DNA of 64,000 bases from Bradyrhizobium sp. STM 3843 (GTDB lineage Bacteria > Pseudomonadota > Alphaproteobacteria > Rhizobiales > Xanthobacteraceae): the NCBI RefSeq assembly GCF_000239815.1, contig NZ_CAFK01000246.1, forward strand, positions 1-64,000, written 5' to 3'. The notes beneath the pieces are model-generated. The model had not been told where the DNA came from, ran no database searches, and saw nothing but the letters and a program-made list of their open reading frames with translations. Both the position numbers and the translations under genes were made by a program. Each line of letters starts with the position of its first letter. Position 1 is the first letter of the stretch. Positions 45,527-54,574 of this stretch are shown piece after piece.

Positions 45527-45698
45527 CGAGAGGCTGTATCCGCAAAAATTCAGCGTCCATTTCCGTGAAAATACCTTGAACTGTCAAGACGCTAAATCAT
45601 TCGTTGCCTACGTGAAATTGCGTGACAAAGCCGGAAAACCGGCTCTCGCAGACCACACGTAAAACGCGAAAAATGCGATGACGCGGTCTTGGCGGGTT

Positions 45699-46679
45699 TC
45701 AATTGCCTCCCGCCGGCTGCCAGAGCGCCAGCATCCCATCCAGTCCGAAGCGATCCACCGCATGCGTGACGCCGGCGTGCTCGATCTGACGCGCAATTGC
45801 GCCGAGACCCACGGCATCGAGCGCGATCGAGGTCGCCGTGCGCAAAAAGGTGAGATCGCCGAACTGCGGCGTGAGCCTGTAGTCGCGCACGGGCAGATCC
45901 TTTTTGACGTTCTTGTTTTCGACAAGCCAGGCAATTGCCTTCTTCTCGTCACCGAGCTCATCGATCAGCTTCAGATCGATCGCCTGCCGCCCCGTGAACA
46001 CGCGGCCGTCGGCAACCTTCTCGAGCTGGGCATCATCCATGCCCCGCCGCTCCTTCACGAGCCCGCGAAACCAGGCATAGGAATCCTTCACCAGCGCATC
46101 GAGCGCCTCACGCGCTTCAGGACTGGTCGGCTCGAAGCCGTTCGGCGCGGCCTTCAGCGGCGAGGACTTCACCTCCTCGACCTTGACGCCGATGGTCTTC
46201 AACAGCTCGCTGACATTCGGATATTGGAACAGCACGCCGATCGAACCGACCAGCGAGCTCTGCTGCGCGACGATGTGATCGGCCGCGATCGCGGTGATGT
46301 AACCGCCCGATGCCGCAAGCCCTTCGACCACGACGACCAGCGGTTTCTTGGCCTTCAGCCGCGTCAGCGAATCATACAGCTGCTCCGAGCCCGCAGTGGT
46401 GCCGCCCGGCGAATTGATATGAACGACCACCGCGGCAGCCCCGGAATTCTCCAGCCGCTCCAATGCCTCGACGCGGTCCTGGTCGCTGCGGATCAGGCCT
46501 TCGATATTGACCCGGGCAATCGATCCCGACGTCGTCAGCGCGGTGCGCCCGCGCGGCGACATCACGAGACCAACCACCGACAGCGCTCCGATCGCGATCA
46601 GCACGGCGGCGACGCGCCAGAAGGTCAGCTTGCGACGCAGCCTGCGGCGATCGACGATCACGTCCGAATCAAGCGACAT
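45699..46679 (-). CDS. sppA: Signal peptide peptidase SppA (S49 family, short form)
   Basis: A 326-residue short-form SppA with one N-terminal membrane anchor (about 18-40). The nucleophile serine lies in LAASGGYITA, and the general base lysine is expected further on near VFTGRQAIDLKLID. The NSPGG segment (INSPGGTTAG) is the oxyanion motif. It degrades cleaved signal peptides in the membrane, probably as an octamer. The gap to ihfB (172 bases) contains no gene. Confidence 0.93.
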   Translation of the reverse strand: MSLDSDVIVDRRRLRRKLTFWRVAAVLIAIGALSVVGLVMSPRGRTALTTSGSIARVNIEGLIRSDQDRVEALERLENSGAAAVVVHINSPGGTTAGSEQLYDSLTRLKAKKPLVVVVEGLAASGGYITAIAADHIVAQQSSLVGSIGVLFQYPNVSELLKTIGVKVEEVKSSPLKAAPNGFEPTSPEAREALDALVKDSYAWFRGLVKERRGMDDAQLEKVADGRVFTGRQAIDLKLIDELGDEKKAIAWLVENKNVKKDLPVRDYRLTPQFGDLTFLRTATSIALDAVGLGAIARQIEHAGVTHAVDRFGLDGMLALWQPAGGN

Positions 46680-46858
46680 GGATTTCTCCCGGAAATATCA
46701 GCGCGTTTTGCACAACCGTCCGAATACGAGGTTGCTGGATTACATCAATTGCGGCCCAATTTGAAGAAAGCATGGCTCGCCACGATGCCGCCGGAGGATC
46801 GCCACGCCGCGCGCCCGGCGCCTGCCGAGCACGCCGGCTTTTTTCCCTGCAGAAACAG

Positions 46859-46885
46859 AAAAGCCCCGGTCGAAACCGGGGCTTT
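46859..46885 (-). terminator. Rho-independent terminator after rpsA
   Basis: The minus strand reads aaagccccggt, loop ttcg, accggggcttt, then t and further T's. The 11-bp perfect stem with a UUCG tetraloop lies 24 bases past the rpsA stop. Its symmetry lets it also work on the plus strand. Confidence 0.9.
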
Positions 46886-46909
46886 GATGCTTGTCATGAA
46901 GTCGCCGAC

Positions 46910-48619
46910 TTACTTCTGGTCGCGGTTCTTGAGCGCGGTGCCCAAGATGTCGCCGAGCGTCGCGCCCGAATCGGAGGAGCCATACTGCGCGATGGCTTCC
47001 TTCTCTTCCGCGACCTCCAGCGCCTTGATCGAGACCTGCACCTTGCGGGCCTTCTTGTCGAACTGGATCACGCGGGCATCGACCTTCTCACCGACCGCAA
47101 AGCGTTCGGAGCGCTGATCGTTGCGATCGCGCGCCAGCTCGGAGCGCTTGATGAAGGTGGTGAAGTCGGTGCCGACGATCTTGACGTCGATGCCGCCATC
47201 CTTGACGTCGAGCACTTCGCAGGTGACGACCGCGCCCTTCTTGACATCGCCCGGCTCGGCGAAGGGATCGCCCTCGAGCTGCTTGATGCCGAGCGAGATA
47301 CGCTCCTTCTCCACGTCGACGTCGAGCACCACGGCCTTCACCATGTCGCCCTTCTTGTAGTTGTCGATGACCTGCTCGCCCGGGAGCTTCCAGTCGAGGT
47401 CGGACAGGTGGACCATGCCGTCGACATCGCCCTCGAGACCCAGGAACAGGCCGAACTCGGTCTTGTTCTTGACCTCGCCCTCGACCACCGAACCCGTCGG
47501 ATGCTTCTCGACGAAGACCTCCCACGGATTGCGCATGGTCTGCTTGAGGCCGAGCGAGATGCGGCGCTTGACCGAATCGACCTCGAGCACCTGCACCTCA
47601 ACCTCCTGCGAGGTCGAGACGATCTTGCCGGGGTGCATGTTCTTCTTGGTCCACGACATCTCCGAGACGTGGATCAGGCCTTCGATGCCCGGCTCCAGCT
47701 CGACGAAGGCGCCGTAGTCGGTGATGTTGGTGACGCGGCCGTGGAAGCGCGCACCCAGCGGATACTTCGCCTCGATGCCCTGCCACGGATCATCCAACAG
47801 CTGCTTCATGCCCAGCGAGATGCGGTGCGTCTCGTGGTTGATCTTGATGATCTTGACCTTGACCGTCTGACCGATCGAGAGCACCTCGGTCGGGTGGTTG
47901 ACACGCCGCCAGGCGATGTCGGTGACGTGCAAGAGGCCGTCGATGCCGCCGAGGTCGACGAACGCACCGTAATCGGTGATGTTCTTGACCACGCCGTCGA
48001 TCACCTGACCCTCTTCGAGGTTCTGCACCAGCTCCTGGCGCTGCTCGGCGCGGGTCTCTTCCAGCACGGTGCGGCGCGACACCACGATGTTGCCGCGGCG
48101 GCGATCCATCTTGAGGATCTGGAACGGCTGGGAGTTGTTCATCAGCGGCGCGACGTCGCGGATCGGACGGATGTCCACCTGGGAGCGCGGCAGGAACGCC
48201 ACGGCGCCGTCGAGGTCGACCGTGAAGCCGCCCTTGACCTGGTTGAAGATGACGCCGTTGACCTTCTCGTTGTTCTGGAAGGCCTTCTCGAGCTTGCCCC
48301 AGCTCTCTTCGCGGCGGGCCTTGTCGCGCGACAGCACGGCTTCGCCGAGCGCGTTCTCGATGCGATCGAGGAACACTTCGACCTCGTCGCCGACCTTCAA
48401 ATCGCTGTCACGGCCGGGGCCTGAGAATTCGCGCAGCGCAACGCGGCCCTCGGTCTTCAGGCCGACGTCGATGACGGCCATGTCCTTCTCGATCGCAACC
48501 ACCTTGCCCTTGACGACGGAACTTTCCTGCAGGTTGCCGCGCGTAAAGGACTCATCCAGCATCGCGGCAAAATCATCGCGGCTGGGGTTGTAGGAAGCAG
48601 CAGTGGTACTCGAAGCCAT
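46910..48619 (-). CDS. rpsA: 30S ribosomal protein S1
   Basis: A 569-residue protein with six S1 RNA-binding repeats, each recognisable by G-x-V-x-x-I-x-x-Y/F-G-A-F-V-x-L-like cores (for example VKNITDYGAFVDLGG and VTNITDYGAFVELEP). It binds mRNA and guides it to the 30S subunit. The ATG at 48619 begins MASSTTAASYNP; the frame opens upstream into the leader without homology. It lies downstream of cmk, the widespread cmk-rpsA order, and ends in a strong terminator. Confidence 0.98.
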   Translation of the reverse strand: MASSTTAASYNPSRDDFAAMLDESFTRGNLQESSVVKGKVVAIEKDMAVIDVGLKTEGRVALREFSGPGRDSDLKVGDEVEVFLDRIENALGEAVLSRDKARREESWGKLEKAFQNNEKVNGVIFNQVKGGFTVDLDGAVAFLPRSQVDIRPIRDVAPLMNNSQPFQILKMDRRRGNIVVSRRTVLEETRAEQRQELVQNLEEGQVIDGVVKNITDYGAFVDLGGIDGLLHVTDIAWRRVNHPTEVLSIGQTVKVKIIKINHETHRISLGMKQLLDDPWQGIEAKYPLGARFHGRVTNITDYGAFVELEPGIEGLIHVSEMSWTKKNMHPGKIVSTSQEVEVQVLEVDSVKRRISLGLKQTMRNPWEVFVEKHPTGSVVEGEVKNKTEFGLFLGLEGDVDGMVHLSDLDWKLPGEQVIDNYKKGDMVKAVVLDVDVEKERISLGIKQLEGDPFAEPGDVKKGAVVTCEVLDVKDGGIDVKIVGTDFTTFIKRSELARDRNDQRSERFAVGEKVDARVIQFDKKARKVQVSIKALEVAEEKEAIAQYGSSDSGATLGDILGTALKNRDQK

Positions 48620-48868
48620 TGGTTCTCCAGATGCGGACAGTCTCGCCGGCGGGGGTTGATCGGCGCATCGAACGCGCAGTGCCTGGAGGTCCGCGAAAAC
48701 TCCAGACGACCGCTGATTTGCGCGAAACGCGCAAAAGCGGGCCGGCAGTGCCTGCACATGCGATACGTTTGAATGTGTCCGGCTGATCGAACTCGATTGA
48801 ACCGCAATCGAGCTATCGATGATCAAGGGCGGGAGCGGGCATTCCTCCAATGACGCCGGCGGAAAATA

Positions 48869-49507
48869 TCAAACCCGCTGACGGCCCGCTCGGACGGCCT
48901 CGACAATATCGATGGCGGCCCGGACGCCGCTCTCTATATCCAAATGAGAGTTGTCAAGCAAGTAAGCATCCGGTGCTTGTTTTAAAGGAGCGACGGCGCG
49001 GTTCTGGTCGCGCTCGTCCCGCGCCAGGATGTCGGCCAGGACGACGGCTTCATCCGCCTCCTCGCCCCGGGCACGCGCCTCCAGCGTCCGGCGCTGGGCG
49101 CGGATCTTGGGATCGGCGACGACATAGATTTTCACGTCGGCGGTGGGGCAGATCACCGTGCCGATGTCGCGGCCGTCGAGCACGGCGCCCGGCGGGCTTG
49201 CCGCGAACTGGCGCTGAAACGTGACCAGCGCCTCCCGGACCTTCGGCAGGGCCGAGACGACCGAGGCCGCGGAACCCACCACCTGCGATTTCAGGGCCGG
49301 ATTGTCGAAGCTTTCCGGATCGAGCTTCAAGGCGGCCTGGACCGCCCTGACTTCGTCGTTCAGGTCGATACCAGCCGTCAGCAGGGCATGGGCCACGGCA
49401 CGATAGATCACGCCGGTATCAAGATGCCGATAACCGTAATGGGCGGCCAGCCGCTTGGCGAGCGTGCCCTTGCCGGAGGCCGCCGGGCCGTCGATGGCGA
49501 TGATCAT
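48869..49507 (-). CDS. cmk: Cytidylate kinase
   Basis: A 212-residue nucleoside monophosphate kinase. The P-loop is IDGPAASGKGTLAKRLA (about 5-21), and YRHLDTGVIYRAVA is the CMP-binding part; DGRDIGTVICP is the family signature. It phosphorylates CMP and dCMP. Its ATG overlaps the aroA stop by four bases (ATGA). rpsA follows after 249 bases. Confidence 0.97.
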   Translation of the reverse strand: MIIAIDGPAASGKGTLAKRLAAHYGYRHLDTGVIYRAVAHALLTAGIDLNDEVRAVQAALKLDPESFDNPALKSQVVGSAASVVSALPKVREALVTFQRQFAASPPGAVLDGRDIGTVICPTADVKIYVVADPKIRAQRRTLEARARGEEADEAVVLADILARDERDQNRAVAPLKQAPDAYLLDNSHLDIESGVRAAIDIVEAVRAGRQRV

Positions 49508-50847
49508 GCGAAATCCGCGCCCGCCTTGCGCATCAGCGGGATGAAATCCGGGAAGCTGGTAGCGATGAAAGCGGTGTCGTCGACCTTGACCGGCTGATCG
49601 GCGGCCAGTCCCATCACCAGGGCCGACATCGCGATCCGGTGATCCATATGGGTCGCCACCACCCCGCCACCGGGCACGTGGCCCCTGCCCTCCACGATCA
49701 GGTCGTCGCCCGAGATCTCGACCTTGACGCCGTTGACCCGCAGCATCGCCGCGGTCGCCTCCAGCCGGTCGGACTCCTTGACACGCAGCTCGTGCAGGCC
49801 ACGCATGACCGTGGTCCCCTCGGCATAGGCTGCGGCCACCGCCAGCACGAGATATTCATCGATCATGGATGGCGCGCGCTCCGGCGGCACCTCGACCCCG
49901 CGCAAGCGCGAGGCCCGGACCCGCAGCCGCGCCATCGGCTCGCCGGCATCGCCGCGGACGTCGCGCTCCTCGATCGACGCGCCCATCTCGCGGAGCGTCG
50001 TGAACAGGCCGGTTCGCAGCGGATTGGTCATCACATCCGGCAGTTCGATGTCGGAGCCTTCGACGATCAGCGCGGCCACCACTGGAAAGGCCGCCGAAGA
50101 GGGGTCGGCTGGAACGATCACCCTCGCGCCGCGCAGCTCGGGCTGGCCAGTCAGCGCGATACGCCGGCCATGCGCACCTTCCGCCGTCGTGACGATCTCG
50201 GCGCCGAAATGCTTCAGCATCAGCTCGGTGTGGTCGCGGCTCGCCTCCCGCTCGATCACGGTGGTGACGCCGGGGGCGGCCAGTCCCGCCAGCAGCACCG
50301 CCGACTTGATCTGGGCCGAGGCCACCGGAGTGCGATATTCGATCGGAACCGGGTCGCGGGCGCCCTGCAGGGTCAAGGGCAGCCTGCCACCCTCGCCGCC
50401 GGCAATGACTTTGGCACCCATCAAAGCGAGCGGATCGAGCACCCGGCGCATCGGCCGGCTGCGCAGCGACGCGTCGCCGTCGAACACGGCCGTGATCGGG
50501 CAGCCCGCCACCGCGCCCATCACCAGCCGGCAGCCGGTGCCGGAATTGCCAAAATCCAGGGTTTCGCTCGGCTGGGCGAAGCCACCGACGCCGACCCCGC
50601 GGACAGACCAGGCAAAATCGCCCGTCCGCTGCACGGTAGCACCCAGCGCCTGCATCGACTTGGCGGTATTGAGCACGTCTTCGCCCTCGAGCAGGCCGGA
50701 AATCGTGGTCTCACCGACCGCAAGCGCCCCCAGAATGAGGGCCCGGTGCGAGATCGATTTGTCGCCTGGGACGCGAATCGTACCCGTCAGGGGACCACTG
50801 GCGCGGGATTCGAGCGGGGTCGGGACTACTGAAGCGGACAAGGTCAT
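49504..50847 (-). CDS. aroA: 3-phosphoshikimate 1-carboxyvinyltransferase (EPSP synthase), class II-like
   Basis: A 447-residue enzyme of the shikimate pathway. Signatures include VPGDKSISHRALIL, LDFGNSGTGCRL (G100-G105) and GASLRSRPM-like GDASLRSRPM; the RVKESDR motif is present. The overall sequence resembles class II enzymes such as the Agrobacterium CP4 type. CP4 has alanine at position 100, which confers glyphosate insensitivity; the aligned residue here is Gly103, as in sensitive enzymes. The cmk gene overlaps its end. Confidence 0.96.
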   Translation of the reverse strand: MTLSASVVPTPLESRASGPLTGTIRVPGDKSISHRALILGALAVGETTISGLLEGEDVLNTAKSMQALGATVQRTGDFAWSVRGVGVGGFAQPSETLDFGNSGTGCRLVMGAVAGCPITAVFDGDASLRSRPMRRVLDPLALMGAKVIAGGEGGRLPLTLQGARDPVPIEYRTPVASAQIKSAVLLAGLAAPGVTTVIEREASRDHTELMLKHFGAEIVTTAEGAHGRRIALTGQPELRGARVIVPADPSSAAFPVVAALIVEGSDIELPDVMTNPLRTGLFTTLREMGASIEERDVRGDAGEPMARLRVRASRLRGVEVPPERAPSMIDEYLVLAVAAAYAEGTTVMRGLHELRVKESDRLEATAAMLRVNGVKVEISGDDLIVEGRGHVPGGGVVATHMDHRIAMSALVMGLAADQPVKVDDTAFIATSFPDFIPLMRKAGADFA

Positions 50848-50995
50848 ACCCTCGGGTCAAGTCGGGGTCGGCAGGTATCACACGCCTGCCCGGCCGTCAC
50901 CGGCCAACGAAATTCTCGTGCGCAGCGCTATTGACAGCGGCCCCGCAACTAGCCAAGTGAAGCACCGCTTTTCAGACATTGCCAGGACGCTGCAC

Positions 50996-51406
50996 GTGGC
51001 CAAAGCCGAGCTTGGAACCAAACGCGTTTGCCCGACGACGGGCAAAAAGTTCTATGACCTCAACAAGAACCCGGTGATTTCACCCTACACCGGCGAGGTG
51101 GTGCCGATTGCGCCTGTGGCACCGGCGCGCATGCCGCGCGGCGAGGCCGCCCGCGCTGCAGCCCATGCCGACACCACGCCGGAGCCTGCGGAGACCGAAG
51201 AGTTGGTCTCGCTCGAGGAGGCCGATGCCGAGGAGAACACCGGGAAGGTCAAGGCGGCCGTTCCCGAATCGGAAGACGACATCGAGATCGACGAGACCCT
51301 CGACGACGATGAGGATGATGACTCGACCTTCATCGCCGACGAAGAAGAAGGTGATGAGGACGTCACCGACATCATTGGCGACGTCGGCGGTGACGAAGAC
51401 ACTTGA
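50996..51406 (+). CDS. TIGR02300 (FYDLN-acid) family protein
   Basis: A 136-residue protein with the start AKAELGTKRVCPTTGKKFYD, the family hallmark around a C-P-x-T-G-K-K-F-Y-D-L-N core, then PVISPYTGEVVP and a very acidic C-terminal half rich in Asp and Glu. One cysteine could help bind metal, but the second ligand is missing. Function unknown; it is widespread in alphaproteobacteria next to aroA. The GTG at 50996 follows AGGA eight bases upstream. An open frame running from 49865 is a shadow of aroA. Confidence 0.85.
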   Translation: MAKAELGTKRVCPTTGKKFYDLNKNPVISPYTGEVVPIAPVAPARMPRGEAARAAAHADTTPEPAETEELVSLEEADAEENTGKVKAAVPESEDDIEIDETLDDDEDDDSTFIADEEEGDEDVTDIIGDVGGDEDT

Positions 51407-51471
51407 GATAATTCTGAAAACGTGTTTCACGGTGCATCCCGGCGCGTCGCCCAGACCGCCGGTGCTGTTAA

Positions 51472-51547
<76 letters not shown>

Positions 51548-51688
51548 CGCTTCGCCCTTCGGGCTACGCGTGGCGCAGCCGCGCCGGAGCCCGAACGGCG
51601 AAGCGTGGTGCCCGGCGAAGCCCAACGGGCGAAGACGGGCTGAGGCATACTCCAAGCTTTCGTTTCACGCCTACGAGCGCAATGATCG

Positions 51689-51940
51689 ATGTGGTACGTC
51701 TACATTATCCGTAGCGTTGCCTTTCCCGATCAAGAATATGTTGGCGCGACTGCCAATCTGAGGCAGCGCCTCCCAGACCATAACGCAGGCCGATCGCCGC
51801 ATACAGCGAAGTTCAGACCGTGGACACTGGTCTGGTACTGCGCCTTTCCGGACAAACAGAGGGCGCTTGCGTTTGAGGCCTATCTCAAATCGCATTCGGG
51901 ACGGGCATTCTCGAAGAAGCGTCTGGTCGGCCCTGCTTGA
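51689..51940 (+). CDS. GIY-YIG domain protein
   Basis: An 83-residue single-domain protein of the URI/UvrC-like nuclease type: WYVYIIRS (GIY-like), EYVGATANLRQRLPDHNAG (YIG with the conserved arginine) and AFEAYLKSHSGRAF near the end. The second glycine motif is V-G rather than I-G. Small GIY-YIG proteins are common in rhizobia, function unclear (some may be degraded remnants of mobile DNA). It lies 141 bases after the tRNA-Ala, a common place for inserted genes. Confidence 0.85.
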   Translation: MWYVYIIRSVAFPDQEYVGATANLRQRLPDHNAGRSPHTAKFRPWTLVWYCAFPDKQRALAFEAYLKSHSGRAFSKKRLVGPA

Positions 51941-51962
51941 AACGGGGCCTCTGCGGCAAAGC

Positions 51963-52427
51963 TCACCCCTCCCCCGCCGCCGAATTCAGGCTCTCCCGCA
52001 GCGCCACCAGATTCTTCTGCAGCGCCGTCAATTCGGCAACCGAGCATCCGGTCGCGGCGAGAATCGCCGGCGGCACGATGGTCCTGGCCTTCTCGCGCAA
52101 GCCTGCGCCCTGTGTGGTCAACCCCACCAGCACCTGGCGCTCGTCCTCGGCCGAACGCGTGCGCTTCACCAGATGCGCGCTCTCCAGCCGCTTGAGCAGT
52201 GGGGTCAAGGTGCCGGAGTCCAGAAACAGCCGCTCGCCGATCTCCTTGACTGACAGGCTGTCGCGCTCCCAGAGCACCAGCATCACCAGATATTGCGGAT
52301 AGGTGAGCCCGAGCCGGTCCAGCAGCGGCTTATAGACGCGATTGAACGCATGCGCGGTCGAATACACCGCAAAACAGAGCTGGTTTCCGAGCAGAAGCGG
52401 CGCGTCCGCCGCGGCTTTCTTAGGCAT
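51963..52427 (-). CDS. ohrR: MarR-family organic-peroxide sensor regulator OhrR
   Basis: A 154-residue MarR regulator. The reactive cysteine of OhrR is present in LGNQLCFAVYS (C18), and the winged helix lies around LFLDSGTLTPLLKRLE. Oxidation of that cysteine by organic peroxides releases DNA and derepresses ohr. It is divergent from ohr, with a palindromic operator between them. The ATG at 52427 gives the normal length. Confidence 0.93.
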   Translation of the reverse strand: MPKKAAADAPLLLGNQLCFAVYSTAHAFNRVYKPLLDRLGLTYPQYLVMLVLWERDSLSVKEIGERLFLDSGTLTPLLKRLESAHLVKRTRSAEDERQVLVGLTTQGAGLREKARTIVPPAILAATGCSVAELTALQKNLVALRESLNSAAGEG

Positions 52428-52521
52428 GCTGACCTCAGCGCAGATCGTGACCCATCTAGGGTGCGGCAGGTCCGCCGATCAACGGCGAGCGTCGCGATCA
52501 CGAAATTTCGATCGACAATTA

Positions 52522-52550
52522 TATTGCACACAATTTAATTGCGTGCAATA
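52522..52550. promoter_or_regulatory. OhrR operator between ohrR and ohr
   Basis: The inner sequence cacaatttaattgcg (52529-52543) matches the known OhrR box TACAATT-AATTGTA closely. It is flanked by perfect arms tattgcac (52522-52529) and gtgcaata (52543-52550). It lies 39 bases before the ohr start, suitable for repression of both genes. Confidence 0.75.
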
Positions 52551-52588
52551 TGCGTCGCATTGAAATTCGCAACTGGGAGATCCCGACC

Positions 52589-53014
52589 ATGTCCGTGAAC
52601 GTGCTCTACAAGACCAGCGCCAAGGCAACCGGCGGCCGCGACGGCGAAGCCAAGACCCTCGACGGCGCGCTGAGCGTCAAGCTCGCAACGCCGAAGGAAC
52701 TCGGCGGTGGCGGCGGCGCCGGCAACAACCCCGAGCAGCTGTTCGCCGCCGGCTACGCCGCCTGCTTCCTCGGCGCGATGAAGTTCGTGGCCTCCCAGGG
52801 CGGCCCGAAGGTGCCGGCTGACACGTCCGTGACCTCCACCGTCGGCATCGGACCGCGTTCGGAAGGCGGCTTCGGCATCACGGTCGAGCTTGCAGTGTCG
52901 CTGCCCGGTCTCGCCAAGGCCGACGGGGAAGCGCTGGTCGCGAAGGCGCATCAGGTGTGCCCCTATTCGAACGCCACTCGCGGCAATGTCGACGTCAAGC
53001 TGAGCGTGGTTTGA
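52589..53014 (+). CDS. ohr: Organic hydroperoxide resistance protein
   Basis: A 141-residue thiol peroxidase. The reactive cysteines are C59 (GYAACFLGAM) and C124 (HQVCPYSNATR). It reduces organic hydroperoxides using lipoylated partners. Length and motifs are typical. The ATG at 52589 follows GGGAG. It is regulated by the divergent ohrR gene. Confidence 0.96.
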   Translation: MSVNVLYKTSAKATGGRDGEAKTLDGALSVKLATPKELGGGGGAGNNPEQLFAAGYAACFLGAMKFVASQGGPKVPADTSVTSTVGIGPRSEGGFGITVELAVSLPGLAKADGEALVAKAHQVCPYSNATRGNVDVKLSVV

Positions 53015-53161
53015 CCTTAGTTATTCCATGATACGGCAGGGGATCGCACTCAGTGATCCCTTGCCCTTTTGTGCATCGCCGCGTCGCGATCTCGGATTTG
53101 CGCCGTCGCGCCGCCAATGCTTAATGATCGCGAGTTGGCTCAGAACCTCGCGAACCCAAAG

Positions 53162-54364
53162 ATGACACCACCCTTTGCTCCCGGCGCGATGGCCGGCCTG
53201 CGCGTAATCGATCTGACGCGCGTGCTTGGCGGTCCCTATTGCACCCAGATTCTTGCCGATCACGGCGCCGACGTGATCAAGGTCGAACCGCCGGCCGGCG
53301 ACGAGGTGCGCGATTGGGGGCCGCCCTTTCACGAGGAGGACGCGGCCTACTTCGTCGGCATCAACCGCAACAAGCGCTCGGTCGGGCTGGACCTCGCCGC
53401 AGAAGGCGGTCGCACGGTACTGATGAAGATGCTGGAGACGGCGGACGTCCTGATCGAGAACTTCAAGCCGGGTACGCTGGAGAAGTGGGGCATCGGCAGT
53501 GATGTTCTGCGCGAGACATTCCCGAAGCTGGTGCATTGCCGCATCTGCGGCTTCGGCGCCGACGGACCGCGTGGCGGCAATCCCGGCTATGATGCGATCA
53601 TCCAGGCGATGACCGGCATGATCGCCGCGACCGGCTCGCCGGAAAGCGGCCCGATGCGCATTGGCGTGCCGCTGGTCGACATCACCACCGGCCTCTATGC
53701 CGCGATCGGCATCCTGATGGCGCTGTCAGAGCGGCAACGCTCCGGGATCGGGCAGTTCCTGGAAGTGACGCTGTACGAGACCGGGCTCGCCATCATGCAC
53801 CCGCACACGGCAAACTATTTCATGCACGGCAAGCCGCCGTCGCTGACCGGCAACGAGCACCCCAATCTCGTACCTTACGCGATCTTCCCGACCAAGACCG
53901 ACGACATCTTCATCGGCGTCGGCAATGACGGCACGTTCCGGAAACTGTGCAAGGAGATCGGACGCCCCGAGCTCGGCACCGATCCGCGCTTTGCCCGCAA
54001 TCGCGACCGCGTCGCCAACCGCGAGGCGCTGCGCGAAGAGCTCGCTGCCGTGTTCAAGGAGTTCGACGCCGAGCCGCTGTGCGACCGGCTGCTCGGAGCC
54101 GGCCTGCCCGCCGGGCCGGTCCAGAAGATCGATCAGGCGTTGACCAACCCGCATACGCTCTACCGGGGCGATATTATCCAAAAGGATTGGTACAAGGGTG
54201 TCGCCTCGCCGATCCGGCTCGACCGCACCAAACCAAGCCTGCGCGCGACGCCCCCGAAATTCAGCCAGCACGCCCGCGAAGTGCTGGGCGAGTTCGGCTA
54301 TTCGGAACCGGAGATCGAGACGCTGATGCAGCAAGGCGTCGTTTGCACCGAACGCAAACGCTGA
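53162..54364 (+). CDS. CaiB/BaiF-family CoA-transferase
   Basis: A 400-residue class III CoA-transferase. The N-terminal LRVIDLTRVLGGPYCTQ and the catalytic aspartate in GVPLVDITTG (about D173) are present, as are NFKPGTLEKWG and PVQKIDQALTNP. It moves CoA between carboxylic acids; the substrate is not evident. The start is uncertain: ATG at 53162 begins just before the conserved domain, while an ATG at 53117 would add 15 residues; neither has a strong ribosome site. It stands between ohr and the ugp operon. Confidence 0.87.
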   Translation: MTPPFAPGAMAGLRVIDLTRVLGGPYCTQILADHGADVIKVEPPAGDEVRDWGPPFHEEDAAYFVGINRNKRSVGLDLAAEGGRTVLMKMLETADVLIENFKPGTLEKWGIGSDVLRETFPKLVHCRICGFGADGPRGGNPGYDAIIQAMTGMIAATGSPESGPMRIGVPLVDITTGLYAAIGILMALSERQRSGIGQFLEVTLYETGLAIMHPHTANYFMHGKPPSLTGNEHPNLVPYAIFPTKTDDIFIGVGNDGTFRKLCKEIGRPELGTDPRFARNRDRVANREALREELAAVFKEFDAEPLCDRLLGAGLPAGPVQKIDQALTNPHTLYRGDIIQKDWYKGVASPIRLDRTKPSLRATPPKFSQHAREVLGEFGYSEPEIETLMQQGVVCTERKR

Positions 54365-54503
54365 CGCCATCGACCTGTCGTCTCGTCGCCTTACAAACTA
54401 CGGGATGGCGGGCTCGCATGAGAGCTGAGTTTGCGCGTGCTTGCTTCGACCATTTCCCGCAACCCGTGCGACGCACTTTTCCCCGCCTGTACAGACGGTT
54501 ATA

Positions 54504-54521
54504 AGTTCACATAACCGTCAT
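54504..54521 (+). promoter_or_regulatory. Candidate Pho box upstream of ugpB
   Basis: AGTTCAC-ATAA-CCGTCAT matches the PhoB consensus CTGTCATAWAWCTGTCAY at 13 of 18 positions; the second heptamer is good (6 of 7), the first weak. It ends 53 bases before ugpB. A perfect 9-bp hairpin (gacggttat, 54494-54502, with ataaccgtc, 54511-54519) overlaps it. ugp genes are PhoB-controlled in other bacteria. Confidence 0.4.
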
Positions 54522-54574
54522 CTGACACTGCTACGGCCCCAACGCCGATGACGCTCCACGGGAGGTATTTTTTG

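Noticed and set aside
46772..48424. 550-codon open frame antisense to rpsA
   Set aside because: The composition is typical of antisense reading of a GC-rich gene; no motif and no ribosome site.
49865..50995. Long N-terminal extension of the FYDLN-acid gene
   Set aside because: The extension runs antisense through aroA; the family start is at 50996.
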